Shown here: one piece after another, positions 16,405 to 25,128 of the stretch
Layout: each line of letters starts with the position of its first letter
Numbering within the stretch: the first letter of the stretch is position 1
Assembly (NCBI RefSeq): GCF_016925495.1
Contig: NZ_CP070491.1
Coordinates: 2,108,001 to 2,172,000 of the forward strand
Direction: 5' to 3'
DNA: 64,000 nucleotides
From: Methylococcus sp. EFPC2
Lineage (GTDB): Bacteria; Pseudomonadota; Gammaproteobacteria; Methylococcales; Methylococcaceae
The notes under the pieces: generated by a model
The model's input: only the letters and a program-made list of their open reading frames with translations
What the model was told of the DNA's origin: nothing
Databases searched by the model: none
Position numbers and translations under genes: made by a program

Positions 16405-17841
16405 ATGAAAATCAAACGATATTTCGCTCCGGACATACGCCAGGCCATGCGCATGGTGCGGGAGGAACAAGGCCCCGATGCCGTGATACTGTCCAACCGT
16501 TCGGTGGACGGCGGTGTGGAAATCGTTGCGGCAAGGGATTTCGACGAACAAGCCATGATGGAGGACATGCGCCCTCCGGCCGCGCCCGAGCGCAGCTCCC
16601 TCAGCGAATCCCAGCGCCGCGCCGAGGAAGTGTTCCGCGAGGCCCTGGAAAGCAGCGGCCGCCCCCCCAGGGCGGCTCCCCGTGAAGCGGACGCCCCGAG
16701 AGAGCCCACCCCGTCCCCGGCGCGTAAACCCGCTGCCGCGAAGACCAGCGAGACCATCGGAGCGGCCCGGCATGAGCCGCGTTATGCGGGCCCCTCCGAT
16801 TACAGCCGGCAGGAGCGCCCCGCGTTCGCCCGCGAGGAAAAACCCGCCCCTAAGACCACTCCGCGCGCACCGGCCGTGGCGGCGGAAACGGGCATCATCC
16901 CCGCCCATGCCTTGCAGGATCTGCAAAAAGAAATGCAGCGCATGCGCCGCGCCCTGGACGGCCATTTCGCCGAAACCGCCTGGGACAGCCTGACGCGTAC
17001 GGCACCGGCCCGCCTGGACCTGCTGCGCCGCCTCAACCTGCTCGGCTTCACCCGCTCGATCAGCCTGCAACTCGCCGACCGCATGGGCGGCGCCGAGGAT
17101 TTCGAACTCGCCTGGCAGGGCTGCCGCGATCTGCTCGCGGGACAACTGCCCGTGGTCGAAGACAATCTGCTGGACTATGGCGGCATCGTGGCGCTGGTCG
17201 GCCCGACCGGGGTCGGCAAGACCACCACGCTGGCCAAGATCGCCGCGCGTTTCCGACTCAAACACGGACCCCGCCAATTAGCGCTCATCACGGCGGACAG
17301 TTACCGCATCGCCGCCCACGATCAGCTCACCACTTACGGCCGTCTGCTCGACGTTCCGGTGCGGGCCGTTTCCAACGCGGAGGAACTGCGTCACACCCTG
17401 AACGGCTTTTACGACAAGCGCCTGATACTCATCGACACGGCGGGAATGGCCCCGCGCGATGCCCGGCTGGCCGAACAATTCGCCACCCTGCGCCAGGACG
17501 ATATGCCCATCCGGTCCTATCTGGTCCTGTCCGCTGCCAGCCAGGCCAGGGCCATGCGGGATGCCGTGGAAGCCTACGCCGGTTTCGCTCCCAAGGCCTG
17601 CATACTGACCAAGCTGGACGAAACCGACAACCTGGGGGCTGCGTTCTCCACCTTGATTGAGCGACAATTGCCCGTCAGCATGTATACCGATGGACAGCAG
17701 GTACCGGAAGATCTGCATCAGGCCCGAACTCATTTATTATTGGAACGCTGTTTCTCGGCCATGGACGAAGATATGGACGACGAGTCGGCAATGAGCGGGC
17801 CTTATGGCTATGAAGAATGGGTGTCCCGTGCGAATGTTTAA
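16405..17841 (+). CDS. flhF: Flagellar placement GTPase FlhF
   Basis: ATG at 16405 follows AAGGTGGG. The 478-residue protein has the N-terminal B domain (Met-Lys-Ile-Lys-Arg-Tyr-Phe), a proline/alanine-rich linker (about 65-165) and an SRP54-type G domain. That domain shows Gly-Pro-Thr-Gly-Val-Gly-Lys-Thr-Thr-Thr (about 267-276), Asp-Thr-Ala-Gly and Thr-Lys-Leu-Asp. FlhF marks the pole or site where the flagellum is built. A 119-base gap separates it from flhA. Its 3' end overlaps flhG by eight bases, as expected for a protein regulated by FlhG. Confidence 0.95.
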   Translation: MKIKRYFAPDIRQAMRMVREEQGPDAVILSNRSVDGGVEIVAARDFDEQAMMEDMRPPAAPERSSLSESQRRAEEVFREALESSGRPPRAAPREADAPREPTPSPARKPAAAKTSETIGAARHEPRYAGPSDYSRQERPAFAREEKPAPKTTPRAPAVAAETGIIPAHALQDLQKEMQRMRRALDGHFAETAWDSLTRTAPARLDLLRRLNLLGFTRSISLQLADRMGGAEDFELAWQGCRDLLAGQLPVVEDNLLDYGGIVALVGPTGVGKTTTLAKIAARFRLKHGPRQLALITADSYRIAAHDQLTTYGRLLDVPVRAVSNAEELRHTLNGFYDKRLILIDTAGMAPRDARLAEQFATLRQDDMPIRSYLVLSAASQARAMRDAVEAYAGFAPKACILTKLDETDNLGAAFSTLIERQLPVSMYTDGQQVPEDLHQARTHLLLERCFSAMDEDMDDESAMSGPYGYEEWVSRANV

Positions 17842-18700
17842 CGCCGACCAGGCAGAAGGAATCAGAAAAATGACCCAGCCCAGCCCCGTTCGCGTGCTGG
17901 CCGTGTCCAGCGGAAAAGGCGGTGTCGGCAAGACCAATGTCGCCGTCAACCTCGGTATCGGCCTGACCGAACTCGGGCGCCGCGTGGCGATACTGGACGC
18001 CGACATGGGCCTGGCCAACATCGACGTCCTGCTCGGCCTGCAGCCCAAATACAATCTTTCCCACGTGTTGAAAGGCGAACGGACGCTGGCGGAAATCGTG
18101 CTGGAAGGTCCCTCGGGGCTGCGCATCGTCCCGGCCGCCTCCGGCATCCAGCGCATGTCCGAACTGCCGGTCGCCGAACAGGCCGGCCTGATCCGGGCCT
18201 TTAGCGAAATCGGGGCGGACCTCGACGTGCTGATCGTCGACACGGCCGCAGGCATCTCCAGCGGCGTGGTCAATTTCGTGCGCGCCTGCCAGGACATCAT
18301 CGTGGTGGTCTGCGACGAACCCACGTCCCTGACCGATGCCTACGCCTTCATCAAACTCATGAATCGGGATCACGGCATCCATCGCTTCCATATCCTGACC
18401 AACATGGTGCAGGACGCGAAACAGGGACAAGCCTTGTTCGACAAGCTCGTCCGCGTCACCGACCAATATCTCGACGTGACCCTGGACCTGCTGGGCGCCA
18501 TACCCCGCGACGACCTGCTCCGCAAGGCCGTGCAAAGGCAGCAGCCGGTCAGCTTGCTGTTTCCGCAAAGCAAGGCGGCGGAAGCCTTCCGTGCCGCCGC
18601 CCGGCAGACCGACCGCCTGCCCTATCCGGGCGGTTCGAACGGCGGGCTGGAGTTCTTCGTCGAACGCTTGATCGACTACCGCGGACCGGCGCACGCATGA
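17834..18700 (+). CDS. flhG: Flagellar number regulator FlhG (FleN)
   Basis: The start at 17834 gives 288 residues. The N-terminal Ala-Asp-Gln-Ala-Glu-Gly-Ile-Arg is the DQAxxLR-like helix with which FlhG stimulates the FlhF GTPase. A MinD/ParA-type deviant Walker A follows (Gly-Lys-Gly-Gly-Val-Gly-Lys-Thr), then Asp-Ala-Asp-Met-Gly-Leu-Ala-Asn and Val-Asp-Thr-Ala-Ala-Gly. The family limits flagellar number and, in polar flagellates, restrains the master regulator. Overlap with flhF and with fliA (ATGA) indicates one transcript. Confidence 0.94.
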   Translation: MFNADQAEGIRKMTQPSPVRVLAVSSGKGGVGKTNVAVNLGIGLTELGRRVAILDADMGLANIDVLLGLQPKYNLSHVLKGERTLAEIVLEGPSGLRIVPAASGIQRMSELPVAEQAGLIRAFSEIGADLDVLIVDTAAGISSGVVNFVRACQDIIVVVCDEPTSLTDAYAFIKLMNRDHGIHRFHILTNMVQDAKQGQALFDKLVRVTDQYLDVTLDLLGAIPRDDLLRKAVQRQQPVSLLFPQSKAAEAFRAAARQTDRLPYPGGSNGGLEFFVERLIDYRGPAHA

Positions 18701-19470
18701 GCGGGATCGCGATGTACGCAGCGGTGCAAGCCCCGGACCTGGACTCCCTGGTTCGGGACCATGCGCCCTTGGTCAAGCGCATCGCCTACCACCTGCTCAG
18801 CCGCCTCCCGGCCAGCGTGCAACTGGACGACCTCGTCCAGGCCGGCATGATAGGCCTGCTGGAATCGGCCCAACATTACGACGCCAGCCAGGGCGCCGCT
18901 TTCGAGACCTATGCCGGCATCCGCATCCGCGGCGCCATGCTGGACGAACTGCGGCGCTACGATTGGACGCCCCGCTCGGTGCATCGCAAGGCGCGCGAAG
19001 TGGCGGATGCGATCCGCGTCATCGAAGCCAAGGCCGGGCGCGACGCTCGCGATGCCGAGGTGGCGGAATACCTGGGCATGCCCTTGTCGGAATATCATCA
19101 AGCCCTGCAAGACTCGGTGAACTGCAGGGTCTTCAGTATCGAGGAATTGCTGGAAGACGGCGACGCGGTGCTGGAAGAATGCGCCGACACCCGTTCCACG
19201 CCCGTCGACCGGCTGACCCGCGCCGGCTTTTCGGCGGCGCTCGCCGACGCCATATCCAGTCTGCCGGAACGCGAGCGCATGGTCATCTCCCTGTATTATG
19301 ACGACGAATTGAACCTGCGCGAGATCGGCGTGGTGCTGGGCGTCAGCGAATCCCGTGTCTGCCAGATCCAGAGCCAGGCGATGTTGCGCCTGCGCGCCCG
19401 ACTGCATGACTGGCTGGACGAAAACACGGGCGTCAAGCACCGTGGCCGAAGACGCAGCGACCGGGTGTAG
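18697..19470 (+). CDS. fliA: Flagellar sigma factor FliA (sigma-28)
   Basis: The 257-residue sigma-70-family protein has region 2 (Asp-Asp-Leu-Val-Gln-Ala-Gly-Met-Ile-Gly-Leu), then Arg-Ile-Arg-Gly-Ala-Met-Leu-Asp-Glu-Leu-Arg typical of FliA. Region 4 carries a helix-turn-helix (Leu-Arg-Glu-Ile-Gly-Val-Val-Leu-Gly-Val-Ser-Glu-Ser-Arg-Val). It directs late flagellar and chemotaxis promoters and is held in check by FlgM, which is not in this window. ATG overlaps the flhG stop. Confidence 0.95.
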   Translation: MSGIAMYAAVQAPDLDSLVRDHAPLVKRIAYHLLSRLPASVQLDDLVQAGMIGLLESAQHYDASQGAAFETYAGIRIRGAMLDELRRYDWTPRSVHRKAREVADAIRVIEAKAGRDARDAEVAEYLGMPLSEYHQALQDSVNCRVFSIEELLEDGDAVLEECADTRSTPVDRLTRAGFSAALADAISSLPERERMVISLYYDDELNLREIGVVLGVSESRVCQIQSQAMLRLRARLHDWLDENTGVKHRGRRRSDRV

Positions 19471-19472
19471 AG

Positions 19473-19565
19473 AGTTGAGGTGTTAGGGGGCAGGTGTGAG
19501 GCCGTATTTTCACCCTGGGTATCGATCAGGGACCACAAAACATTTTTACTCCTAACGCCTAACTC
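19473..19565. repeat. Inverted repeat between fliA and motC
   Basis: GAGTTGAGGTGTTAGG at 19473-19488 is answered by CCTAACGCCTAACTC at 19551-19565, a 15-16 base imperfect inverted repeat around a 62-base spacer. It fills most of the 144-base gap. It may be a small mobile repeat or a transcript-stability element separating the flhA-fliA and motCD units. Confidence 0.55.
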
Positions 19566-19614
19566 CTCCCTCCTCTCCCGAAAACCCAAACGAACCGACC
19601 GCTAACACCATCTC

Positions 19615-20376
19615 ATGGATCCCCTGAGCATCATAGGCATCATCCTGGCGTTCGGCGCCATACTGGGCGGCAACCTGCTGGAAGGCGGCCACCTTGGCTC
19701 GCTGGTGAACGGGCCCGCGATCGTGATCGTACTCGGCGGCACACTGGGTGCCGTTCTGCTGCAAACCTCGCCGAAATCGTTCGTGCACGCCTTAAGATTG
19801 CTGAAATGGGTCTTCGTCCCCCCGGTCACCGACGACACGGTGCAGATCAAGAAAATCACGGGCTGGAGCACACTGGCCCGACGCGAGGGCCTGTTGGGGC
19901 TGGAAAACATGATCACCGGCGAAAGCGACTTCTTTTCCCGCAAAGGGCTGCAGTTGCTGGTGGACGGCAATGAACCCAATGTCATACGCGAAAGCCTGGA
20001 AGTGGAGATGAATACCCGGCTGGAGCGCGACCTCCGCGCCAGCAAGGTTTTCGAGAGCATGGGCGGATTTTCGCCCACCATAGGCATCATCGGCGCGGTC
20101 ATGGGCTTGATCCACGTCATGCAAAACCTGACCGACCCCAGCAAGCTCGGAAGCGGTATCGCCACCGCCTTCGTCGCGACCATATACGGCGTCGGTCTGG
20201 CCAACCTGCTGTTCCTGCCGATCGCGGCGAAGCTGAAGAATATCGCCATGAACACTCACACGGGGCGCGAACTGGTGCTGGACGGCATCATTTCGATCGC
20301 CGAAGGGGAAAACCCCCGCAACATCGAATTGAAGCTGTCCGGCTACACCGACGACCCCGAGAGCATCGTCAAATGA
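19615..20376 (+). CDS. motC: Flagellar stator protein MotC (MotA/PomA family)
   Basis: The 253-residue integral membrane protein has four hydrophobic segments (about 3-21, 32-50, 152-172, 184-204). The MotA-family core after segment three is clear (Gly-Gly-Phe-Ser-Pro-Thr-Ile-Gly-Ile-Ile-Gly-Ala-Val-Met-Gly-Leu). The cytoplasmic loop holds charged residues that contact the rotor. Its length equals the short MotC/PomA class rather than enteric MotA. It pairs with the gene at 20373, with an ATGA overlap. Confidence 0.9.
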   Translation: MDPLSIIGIILAFGAILGGNLLEGGHLGSLVNGPAIVIVLGGTLGAVLLQTSPKSFVHALRLLKWVFVPPVTDDTVQIKKITGWSTLARREGLLGLENMITGESDFFSRKGLQLLVDGNEPNVIRESLEVEMNTRLERDLRASKVFESMGGFSPTIGIIGAVMGLIHVMQNLTDPSKLGSGIATAFVATIYGVGLANLLFLPIAAKLKNIAMNTHTGRELVLDGIISIAEGENPRNIELKLSGYTDDPESIVK

Positions 20377-21266
20377 ACCGGCGCAGGCGGCATGACGAAG
20401 AACATACCAGCCATGAGCGGTGGCTGGTCTCCTACGCCGACTTCATCACCCTGTTGTTCGCCTTTTTCGTGGTGATGTACTCCATCTCGTCCATCAACGA
20501 AGGCAAGTACCGGGTGCTTTCGGAAAGCCTGAACGAGATATTTTCCGACCCCAAGGGCCATCCGGTTCCGCAGCGCGCGGCGGAGCCCATCCAGATCGGC
20601 GAAATCAAGCGCTCTCCCGACATTCATGAGGAAATGCCGCCGGCGAGTCCCGATGTCGTCGACCTGAAGAACGGCCAGTTGCGCGATGAACAAACCCAAT
20701 TGGCGAATGCGGCGGAACAGATCGAACGGGTCCTGGCGCCCTACATCCAGGAAGATCTGATCGCGGTCAAAAAAGAAGGCAATTGGATCGAAGTGGAGAT
20801 GAAGAGCGGACTCCTGTTCGGCAGCGGCAGCGCCGACCTTGCGCCGGCCGCCATCCCTATCATCGAGAAGCTGGCCGACATCTTCGCTCCGCTGGAAAGC
20901 CTGATCAACGTCGAAGGGCACACCGACGACAAACCCATCAACACGGCGCAGTTTCCCTCCAACTGGGAGCTGTCGTCCGCCCGCGCCGCCAGCGTGGTGC
21001 ACCAATTGATGAGAAGCGGGCTGGACCCCGTGCGCATGGCGGCGATCGGCTATGGCGAATATCACCCGGTTACCGACAACCTCACCGAGGAGGGGCGTTA
21101 CAAGAACCGGCGGGTCGTGTTGATCCTGCAAGCCAAAGCCTTTTCGCGCTTTCAGTCTCACGATGAGACGAGGCCCCTGGCGAGCGCCACGGCCTCGGCC
21201 GGCGAAAAGCCGACGCAGCCGCAGGCGCCCCTGCCACCCCCCAACCCCCTGCCGCCGGGGCGTTAA
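20373..21266 (+). CDS. motD: Flagellar stator protein MotD (MotB family)
   Basis: The 297-residue protein has one transmembrane helix preceded by Trp-Leu-Val-Ser-Tyr-Ala-Asp-Phe-Ile-Thr-Leu-Leu-Phe. Its Asp (about residue 23) is the ion-binding carboxylate. The periplasmic part is an OmpA/MotB peptidoglycan-binding domain (Val-Glu-Gly-His-Thr-Asp-Asp, then Ser-x-x-Arg-Ala). The C terminus is a proline-rich tail. With MotC it forms the stator that couples ion flow to rotation; the ion (H+ or Na+) cannot be read from the sequence with certainty. Confidence 0.93.
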   Translation: MNRRRRHDEEHTSHERWLVSYADFITLLFAFFVVMYSISSINEGKYRVLSESLNEIFSDPKGHPVPQRAAEPIQIGEIKRSPDIHEEMPPASPDVVDLKNGQLRDEQTQLANAAEQIERVLAPYIQEDLIAVKKEGNWIEVEMKSGLLFGSGSADLAPAAIPIIEKLADIFAPLESLINVEGHTDDKPINTAQFPSNWELSSARAASVVHQLMRSGLDPVRMAAIGYGEYHPVTDNLTEEGRYKNRRVVLILQAKAFSRFQSHDETRPLASATASAGEKPTQPQAPLPPPNPLPPGR

Positions 21267-21273
21267 TCCCGAC

Positions 21274-21438
21274 ATGGCCGAAATCACGCCGGTACGCCAC
21301 TCGCCGCCCCTGCCCCACATCGAACCGATCAAGCCGGACAAGGAAAAACCGCGCGAGCAGCCTCGCCCCAAACCCCAACACGAAGACAAGGAGCCACCGG
21401 ATCCCGACGCTCCACCCCACATCGACGAATACGCCTGA
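21274..21438 (+). CDS. Short proline-rich protein beside motD
   Basis: The 54-residue product starts at ATG 21274, seven bases after motD, and its stop overlaps the next start (TGATG). It is rich in Pro, Lys, Glu, Asp and His, with no hydrophobic segment, so it is probably unstructured and cytoplasmic. The tight packing supports a real coding sequence. I do not recognise it; a role with the motor or chemotaxis proteins is only suggested by position. Confidence 0.55.
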   Translation: MAEITPVRHSPPLPHIEPIKPDKEKPREQPRPKPQHEDKEPPDPDAPPHIDEYA

Positions 21439-21845
21439 TGCTTGCCTGGATATTTGCTTTTGCCCTGACCGGCCTGTTGCTGACCGTTCTGACGATGTTG
21501 CACCGAATCAACGCCCTGCGGGGACAGATCGGCGAGCTGAAGGCGGAATGCGCCCGATTGCGCGCGCAGCAATTCGACCAGGGGGAGGACTTACAGGGGC
21601 TTAGCGCCGCCGGCCTGCAGCAGGACCTGCGGATCATGGGACACGACGCGCAGCTGCGCGAGTTGATTGAAGTGCTCGACACGCTGCGCAGCGAAAACAG
21701 CGTCAACCAGCCTTACCACGCCGCAATCGAGCGCGCCCGGCGCGGTGCCGGGGCGGAAGAACTGGTCGCCGAATTCGGCTTATCGCTTTCGGAAGCGGAC
21801 TTGCTCGCCAGGCTGCACGGAGGAGCCGCGCACTCCGGCCCCTGA
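21438..21845 (+). CDS. DUF2802 family protein
   Basis: The 135-residue protein has an N-terminal membrane anchor (residues 2-20), a coiled-coil-like stretch (about 24-50) and a C-terminal block. That block (Tyr-His-Ala-Ala-Ile-Glu-Arg-Ala-Arg-Arg-Gly-Ala...Glu-Phe-Gly-Leu-Ser...Glu-Ala-Asp-Leu-Leu-Ala-Arg-Leu-His) matches DUF2802. The family is usually found at the end of the motCD-parA-cheW region in polar flagellates, and here it follows motD after one small gene. Its molecular role is not known. Confidence 0.75.
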   Translation: MLAWIFAFALTGLLLTVLTMLHRINALRGQIGELKAECARLRAQQFDQGEDLQGLSAAGLQQDLRIMGHDAQLRELIEVLDTLRSENSVNQPYHAAIERARRGAGAEELVAEFGLSLSEADLLARLHGGAAHSGP

Positions 21846-21852
21846 CGACGGA

Positions 21853-22656
21853 TCAATCGCCTTTGCGCCGTTCGATGGTCGCATAAGCCGAATGATTGTG
21901 GATGGACTCGAAGTTTTCCGTTTCCAGCTTGTAATAGACGATACGGGCATCGCGGTTGAGATCATTGGCGATGTCCCGCACGATGTCTTCGACGAATTTC
22001 GGGTTGTTGTAGGCGCGCTCGGTCACGTATTTTTCGTCGGCCCGCTTCAGCAAACCGAAGATCTCGCACGACGCCTCCCTTTCGATCAGGTCGATCAAAT
22101 CCTCCAGCCACACCGGCTCCCGCGTCTGCACGGTCAAGGTGACATGGGAGCGCTGGTTGTGTGCCCCATAATCGGAAATTTTCTTGGAACACGGACATAA
22201 ACTCGTGACGGGTACCACCAGCTTCAGCAATAGCGACGAAGCCTCGGCTGCCCATTCGCCGATCAGGCTCACCTCGTAATCCAGGTAGCTGGCGGCCCCG
22301 GTTACCGGCGCCCGCTTGCGGATGAAGTACGGAAAACTGGCATTGAGATAACCGCGGCTGGCCTCCAGGCGCCGCGTCATCTCCGCGACCACGCGCAGGA
22401 ATTCATGGGTATCCAGCGTTTCTACCGATTCGTTCAGCAGCTCGACGAAACGCGACATGTGCGTGCCTTTCTGGTCGTGCGGCAGATTCACATACATGTC
22501 GAAAGTCGCCACGGTCGGGACCGTCTGGCCCTGCCGACCGATCACGCTGACAGGATGGCGTATCCCCTTGATGCCTACCCTATCGATGGCGATGCGCCGC
22601 GTGTCTTCACTGTTTTGAACATCTTCGATGCTGCTCTTGGGGCTGTTCTCGGCCAT
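21853..22656 (-). CDS. folE2: GTP cyclohydrolase FolE2 (type IB)
   Basis: The 267-residue protein converts GTP to 7,8-dihydroneopterin triphosphate, the first step towards folate and queuosine. The family signature is clear: Thr-Ser-Leu-Cys-Pro-Cys-Ser-Lys (active-site Cys), Asn-Gln-Arg-Ser-His-Val, and a C-terminal [12 protein letters not shown]. FolE2 enzymes accept metals other than zinc and are often zinc-starvation genes, but I see no Zur-type palindrome upstream. It is transcribed convergently with the flagellar genes; the gap to DUF2802 is only seven bases. Confidence 0.95.
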   Translation of the reverse strand: MAENSPKSSIEDVQNSEDTRRIAIDRVGIKGIRHPVSVIGRQGQTVPTVATFDMYVNLPHDQKGTHMSRFVELLNESVETLDTHEFLRVVAEMTRRLEASRGYLNASFPYFIRKRAPVTGAASYLDYEVSLIGEWAAEASSLLLKLVVPVTSLCPCSKKISDYGAHNQRSHVTLTVQTREPVWLEDLIDLIEREASCEIFGLLKRADEKYVTERAYNNPKFVEDIVRDIANDLNRDARIVYYKLETENFESIHNHSAYATIERRKGD

Positions 22657-22779
22657 GCGGTAATATGAAAAAAAGCGAGTAAATTGCTTGGGATACTAAG
22701 CGATACCCCCCCGACTGACAACCGCAGGCCCGGATTTGTTGTGTTCACGCCGGTTAACTGTTGTAAATCACGCACAATT

Positions 22780-22810
22780 TTGTCTTGCCGCCCACTCTCT
22801 ATGCTATAGT
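22780..22810 (+). promoter_or_regulatory. Candidate extended -10 promoter of the MlaC-like gene
   Basis: TGCTATAGT at 22802-22810 fits an extended -10 element (TG-n-TATAAT). A weak -35 (TTGTCT, 22780-22785) lies 19 bases before it. It is 30 bases upstream of the ATG at 22840. Confidence 0.45.
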
Positions 22811-22839
22811 CGCGCGTAATTTGCACTGTGGGGTAAAGC

Positions 22840-23451
22840 ATGTTTTTCCAAGTGATCGCAACCATCCTGCTACTGGTCCTGGCGCCGTTATCCTACGCCG
22901 AAGACGCCGCATCGTCCGCGAAAACAACGGTGGACAAACTCAACGTCGTCATGATCGAGGTCATGAAAAGCGCCAAGCAATTGGGCTATGAAGGTCGCTA
23001 CAAGAAATTCGAGCCCATCGTGAAAGAGACGCACGATTTCGATGCCATCGCCCAGCTCGCATTGGGCGCTCATTGGAAAAATCTCGACGACAAGCAGAAG
23101 CAGGCGTTTATCAACAAGTTGACCGACCTCAGTGTCGCCACCTACGCGGCACAATTCAACGGTTACTCCGGCGAGGAGTTCAAGTACGAGTCCTCGCAAA
23201 GCCTAAAATCCAACCGACTCGCGCTGCGCTATGTGTTGTCGGCTCCGAAAGAAAAACCGGTCAACTTCGAATACTTCCTGACCCAACGCGAAGGGCACTG
23301 GAACATCATCAACATCGTGGTCGACGGTATCAGTGACATCGCTTTGAAAAAAGCGCAGTACACCAGCATCATCGACCGCGAAGGCTTCGACAGCCTGATG
23401 AACAAGCTGACGCAAAGAATCGTCGATTACGCCAGCAACGACGCCAGTTAG
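22840..23451 (+). CDS. MlaC/HpnM-family periplasmic lipid-binding protein
   Basis: The 203-residue protein has a signal peptide (residues 1-20, ending Ser-Tyr-Ala). It contains the MlaC/toluene-tolerance fold signature, including Phe-Asp-Ala-Ile-Ala-Gln-Leu-Ala-Leu-Gly-x-x-Trp, Phe-Ile-Asn-Lys-Leu and Gly-His-Trp-Asn-Ile-Ile-Asn-Ile-Val-Val-Asp-Gly-Ile-Ser. Family members carry phospholipids or hopanoids across the periplasm. It is a single gene with its own promoter and terminator, without mlaA, B, D, E or F neighbours, so it may work with proteins encoded elsewhere or be the hopanoid-linked HpnM type. Confidence 0.8.
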   Translation: MFFQVIATILLLVLAPLSYAEDAASSAKTTVDKLNVVMIEVMKSAKQLGYEGRYKKFEPIVKETHDFDAIAQLALGAHWKNLDDKQKQAFINKLTDLSVATYAAQFNGYSGEEFKYESSQSLKSNRLALRYVLSAPKEKPVNFEYFLTQREGHWNIINIVVDGISDIALKKAQYTSIIDREGFDSLMNKLTQRIVDYASNDAS

Positions 23452-23479
23452 AAGCGTGGCGAGCGAATTCTAAGCATTA

Positions 23480-23504
23480 AAGGCATCCCCGGGATGCCTT
23501 TTTT
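23480..23504 (+). terminator. Rho-independent terminator
   Basis: The arms AAGGCATCC and GGATGCCTT form a nine-base stem with a three-base loop followed by a run of Ts, 29 bases after the MlaC-like stop codon. Confidence 0.9.
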
Positions 23505-23524
23505 GTGGCGATCCGCCTGAAACC

Positions 23525-24880
23525 ATGGTGACCGACGCGAAGGCCGGCCGGCACCGGCACCCGCTGCCCGGATGGGCGGGGAGCATCATCCTCGTTTCGG
23601 CGCTCGGCGCAACTCACCCTGCCCTGCCGGCCGAATTCCGGGCCGGTCCGGATGATTTCCAGCAGGCGGTCGACCGCCTCAAACCGGGAGACACCCTGTT
23701 CCTGGAGCCGGGTCAATATCTGCGCCGACTGGACATCGATGGCCTCACCGGAACCCCGGGTAAACTCATCACCATCGAAGGCGCAGGCGGACGCCCGGTT
23801 TTCTTGGCCAATCCGGACAACGATACTATCGTGATCCGCGACGCCGGCTACATCACCCTGCGTAATCTGGAGATCGACGGCCGGGGCATGATGGTCAACG
23901 GCGTCCGATCGACCGGGCGTTTCGCCCACCATATCGTGCTGGACGACCTGTATATCCACGACCTCGGCCGATATCAGCAGATCGTCGGGATTTCTTCCAA
24001 ATGTCCGGCCTGGGACTGGCGCGTCAGCCGCAACGTCATCATCCGGGCCGGAACCGGCATGTATTTCGGCAACTCGAACGGCGACCACCCCTTCTGGGGC
24101 GGTGTCATCGAAAACAATTTGGTGAGCGAGACCCTGGGCTACAATCTGCAGATCAAGCACCAGAACCCCAGGCCTGCGCTACCCGGCATGCCGACCGGTC
24201 CCCGGAAAACCATCATCCGCCGCAACGTGTTCTCCAAGGCGGCAGGCAGCGCGGCGGGCAACGAAGCGCGCCCCAACGTATTGGTCGGCCACTGGCCGCT
24301 AAATGGGCCGGGCAAGGACGACGAATACCTGATCTACGGCAATTTCTTCTATCAAAATCCGAGCGAAGCCTTGTTTCAGGGCGAAGGCAAGATCGCGCTC
24401 TACAACAACCTTTTCTACAACTCGCAGGACAACGAGTATCCCGCCGTCGCCATACAGCCGCACAACGACATACCCCGAAAAGTGCGCATCTTCTTCAATA
24501 CCGTCCTGCATCGCTGGAAAGGCATACGGGTCACTCAGAAAGAAGGCGTCGAAGAGCACGAGCTACGCATTATCGGCAACGCGGTTTTTTCGGATGCGCC
24601 CCTGCAAGGAGGGCAATCGAGCGAAAACCTCGTGGCGCCCTATGCGGATGTGCCCGATTACTTCCAGCACCCTGCAGCCCCCATCGGAACCCTGAGCCTG
24701 TTTCCCAAACCCGGAAAACTGCAGGGGCGCCCCATCAACCTGGGAACGTTCGCCGACTATTTGGAATCCGACCGGGATTTCAACGGCCAGAAACGGGACG
24801 GCCGCTTCCGCGGCGCCTACTCCGCCGCCGGACGCAATCCGGGCTGGAAGCTGTCGCTGGCCCGCCCGCCTTCCCGCTGA
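23525..24880 (+). CDS. Secreted right-handed beta-helix protein
   Basis: The 451-residue protein has an N-terminal hydrophobic export segment (about 17-35) after a basic start. It then has repeated short strands typical of a parallel beta-helix, such as Pro-Gly-Asp-Thr-Leu-Phe-Leu-Glu-Pro-Gly-Gln-Tyr, Ile-Thr-Leu-Arg-Asn-Leu-Glu-Ile-Asp-Gly, and several Asn-Asn/Asn-Val turns. The opening resembles polysaccharide lyase family 6-type folds, but I cannot point to catalytic residues. It likely binds or cuts a polysaccharide outside the cytoplasm. It stands alone after a strong terminator. Confidence 0.7.
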   Translation: MVTDAKAGRHRHPLPGWAGSIILVSALGATHPALPAEFRAGPDDFQQAVDRLKPGDTLFLEPGQYLRRLDIDGLTGTPGKLITIEGAGGRPVFLANPDNDTIVIRDAGYITLRNLEIDGRGMMVNGVRSTGRFAHHIVLDDLYIHDLGRYQQIVGISSKCPAWDWRVSRNVIIRAGTGMYFGNSNGDHPFWGGVIENNLVSETLGYNLQIKHQNPRPALPGMPTGPRKTIIRRNVFSKAAGSAAGNEARPNVLVGHWPLNGPGKDDEYLIYGNFFYQNPSEALFQGEGKIALYNNLFYNSQDNEYPAVAIQPHNDIPRKVRIFFNTVLHRWKGIRVTQKEGVEEHELRIIGNAVFSDAPLQGGQSSENLVAPYADVPDYFQHPAAPIGTLSLFPKPGKLQGRPINLGTFADYLESDRDFNGQKRDGRFRGAYSAAGRNPGWKLSLARPPSR

Positions 24881-25128
24881 TCGGCTCGTCGGCGCGCCGA
24901 GTAGCGCGCGAAAAAAACCAGCCCTGGTTGTAGACAACCTTGCTCCGACCGCCTTTTTCGTCCGCGACATCGGCGCAAACCGCGGAAACAGCGAGGCCTG
25001 CCCGACTACAGTGAACATGGCATGTGCAGTGCTAGCGGTCATGTATCGCCGTGATTTTACCGATTTCGACGTCAGCGATACGCGGATGCTTACATGCCCA
25101 TGATTTATGACCGCCCTACGAGGCCATT

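Noticed and set aside
19471-19614. A sigma-28 promoter for motC
   Set aside because: I looked for TAAA and GCCGATAA-type boxes and found none; the space is mostly the inverted repeat.
21853-22839. A Zur box controlling folE2
   Set aside because: FolE2 genes are often zinc-regulated, but I found no palindrome of the Zur type upstream of 22656.
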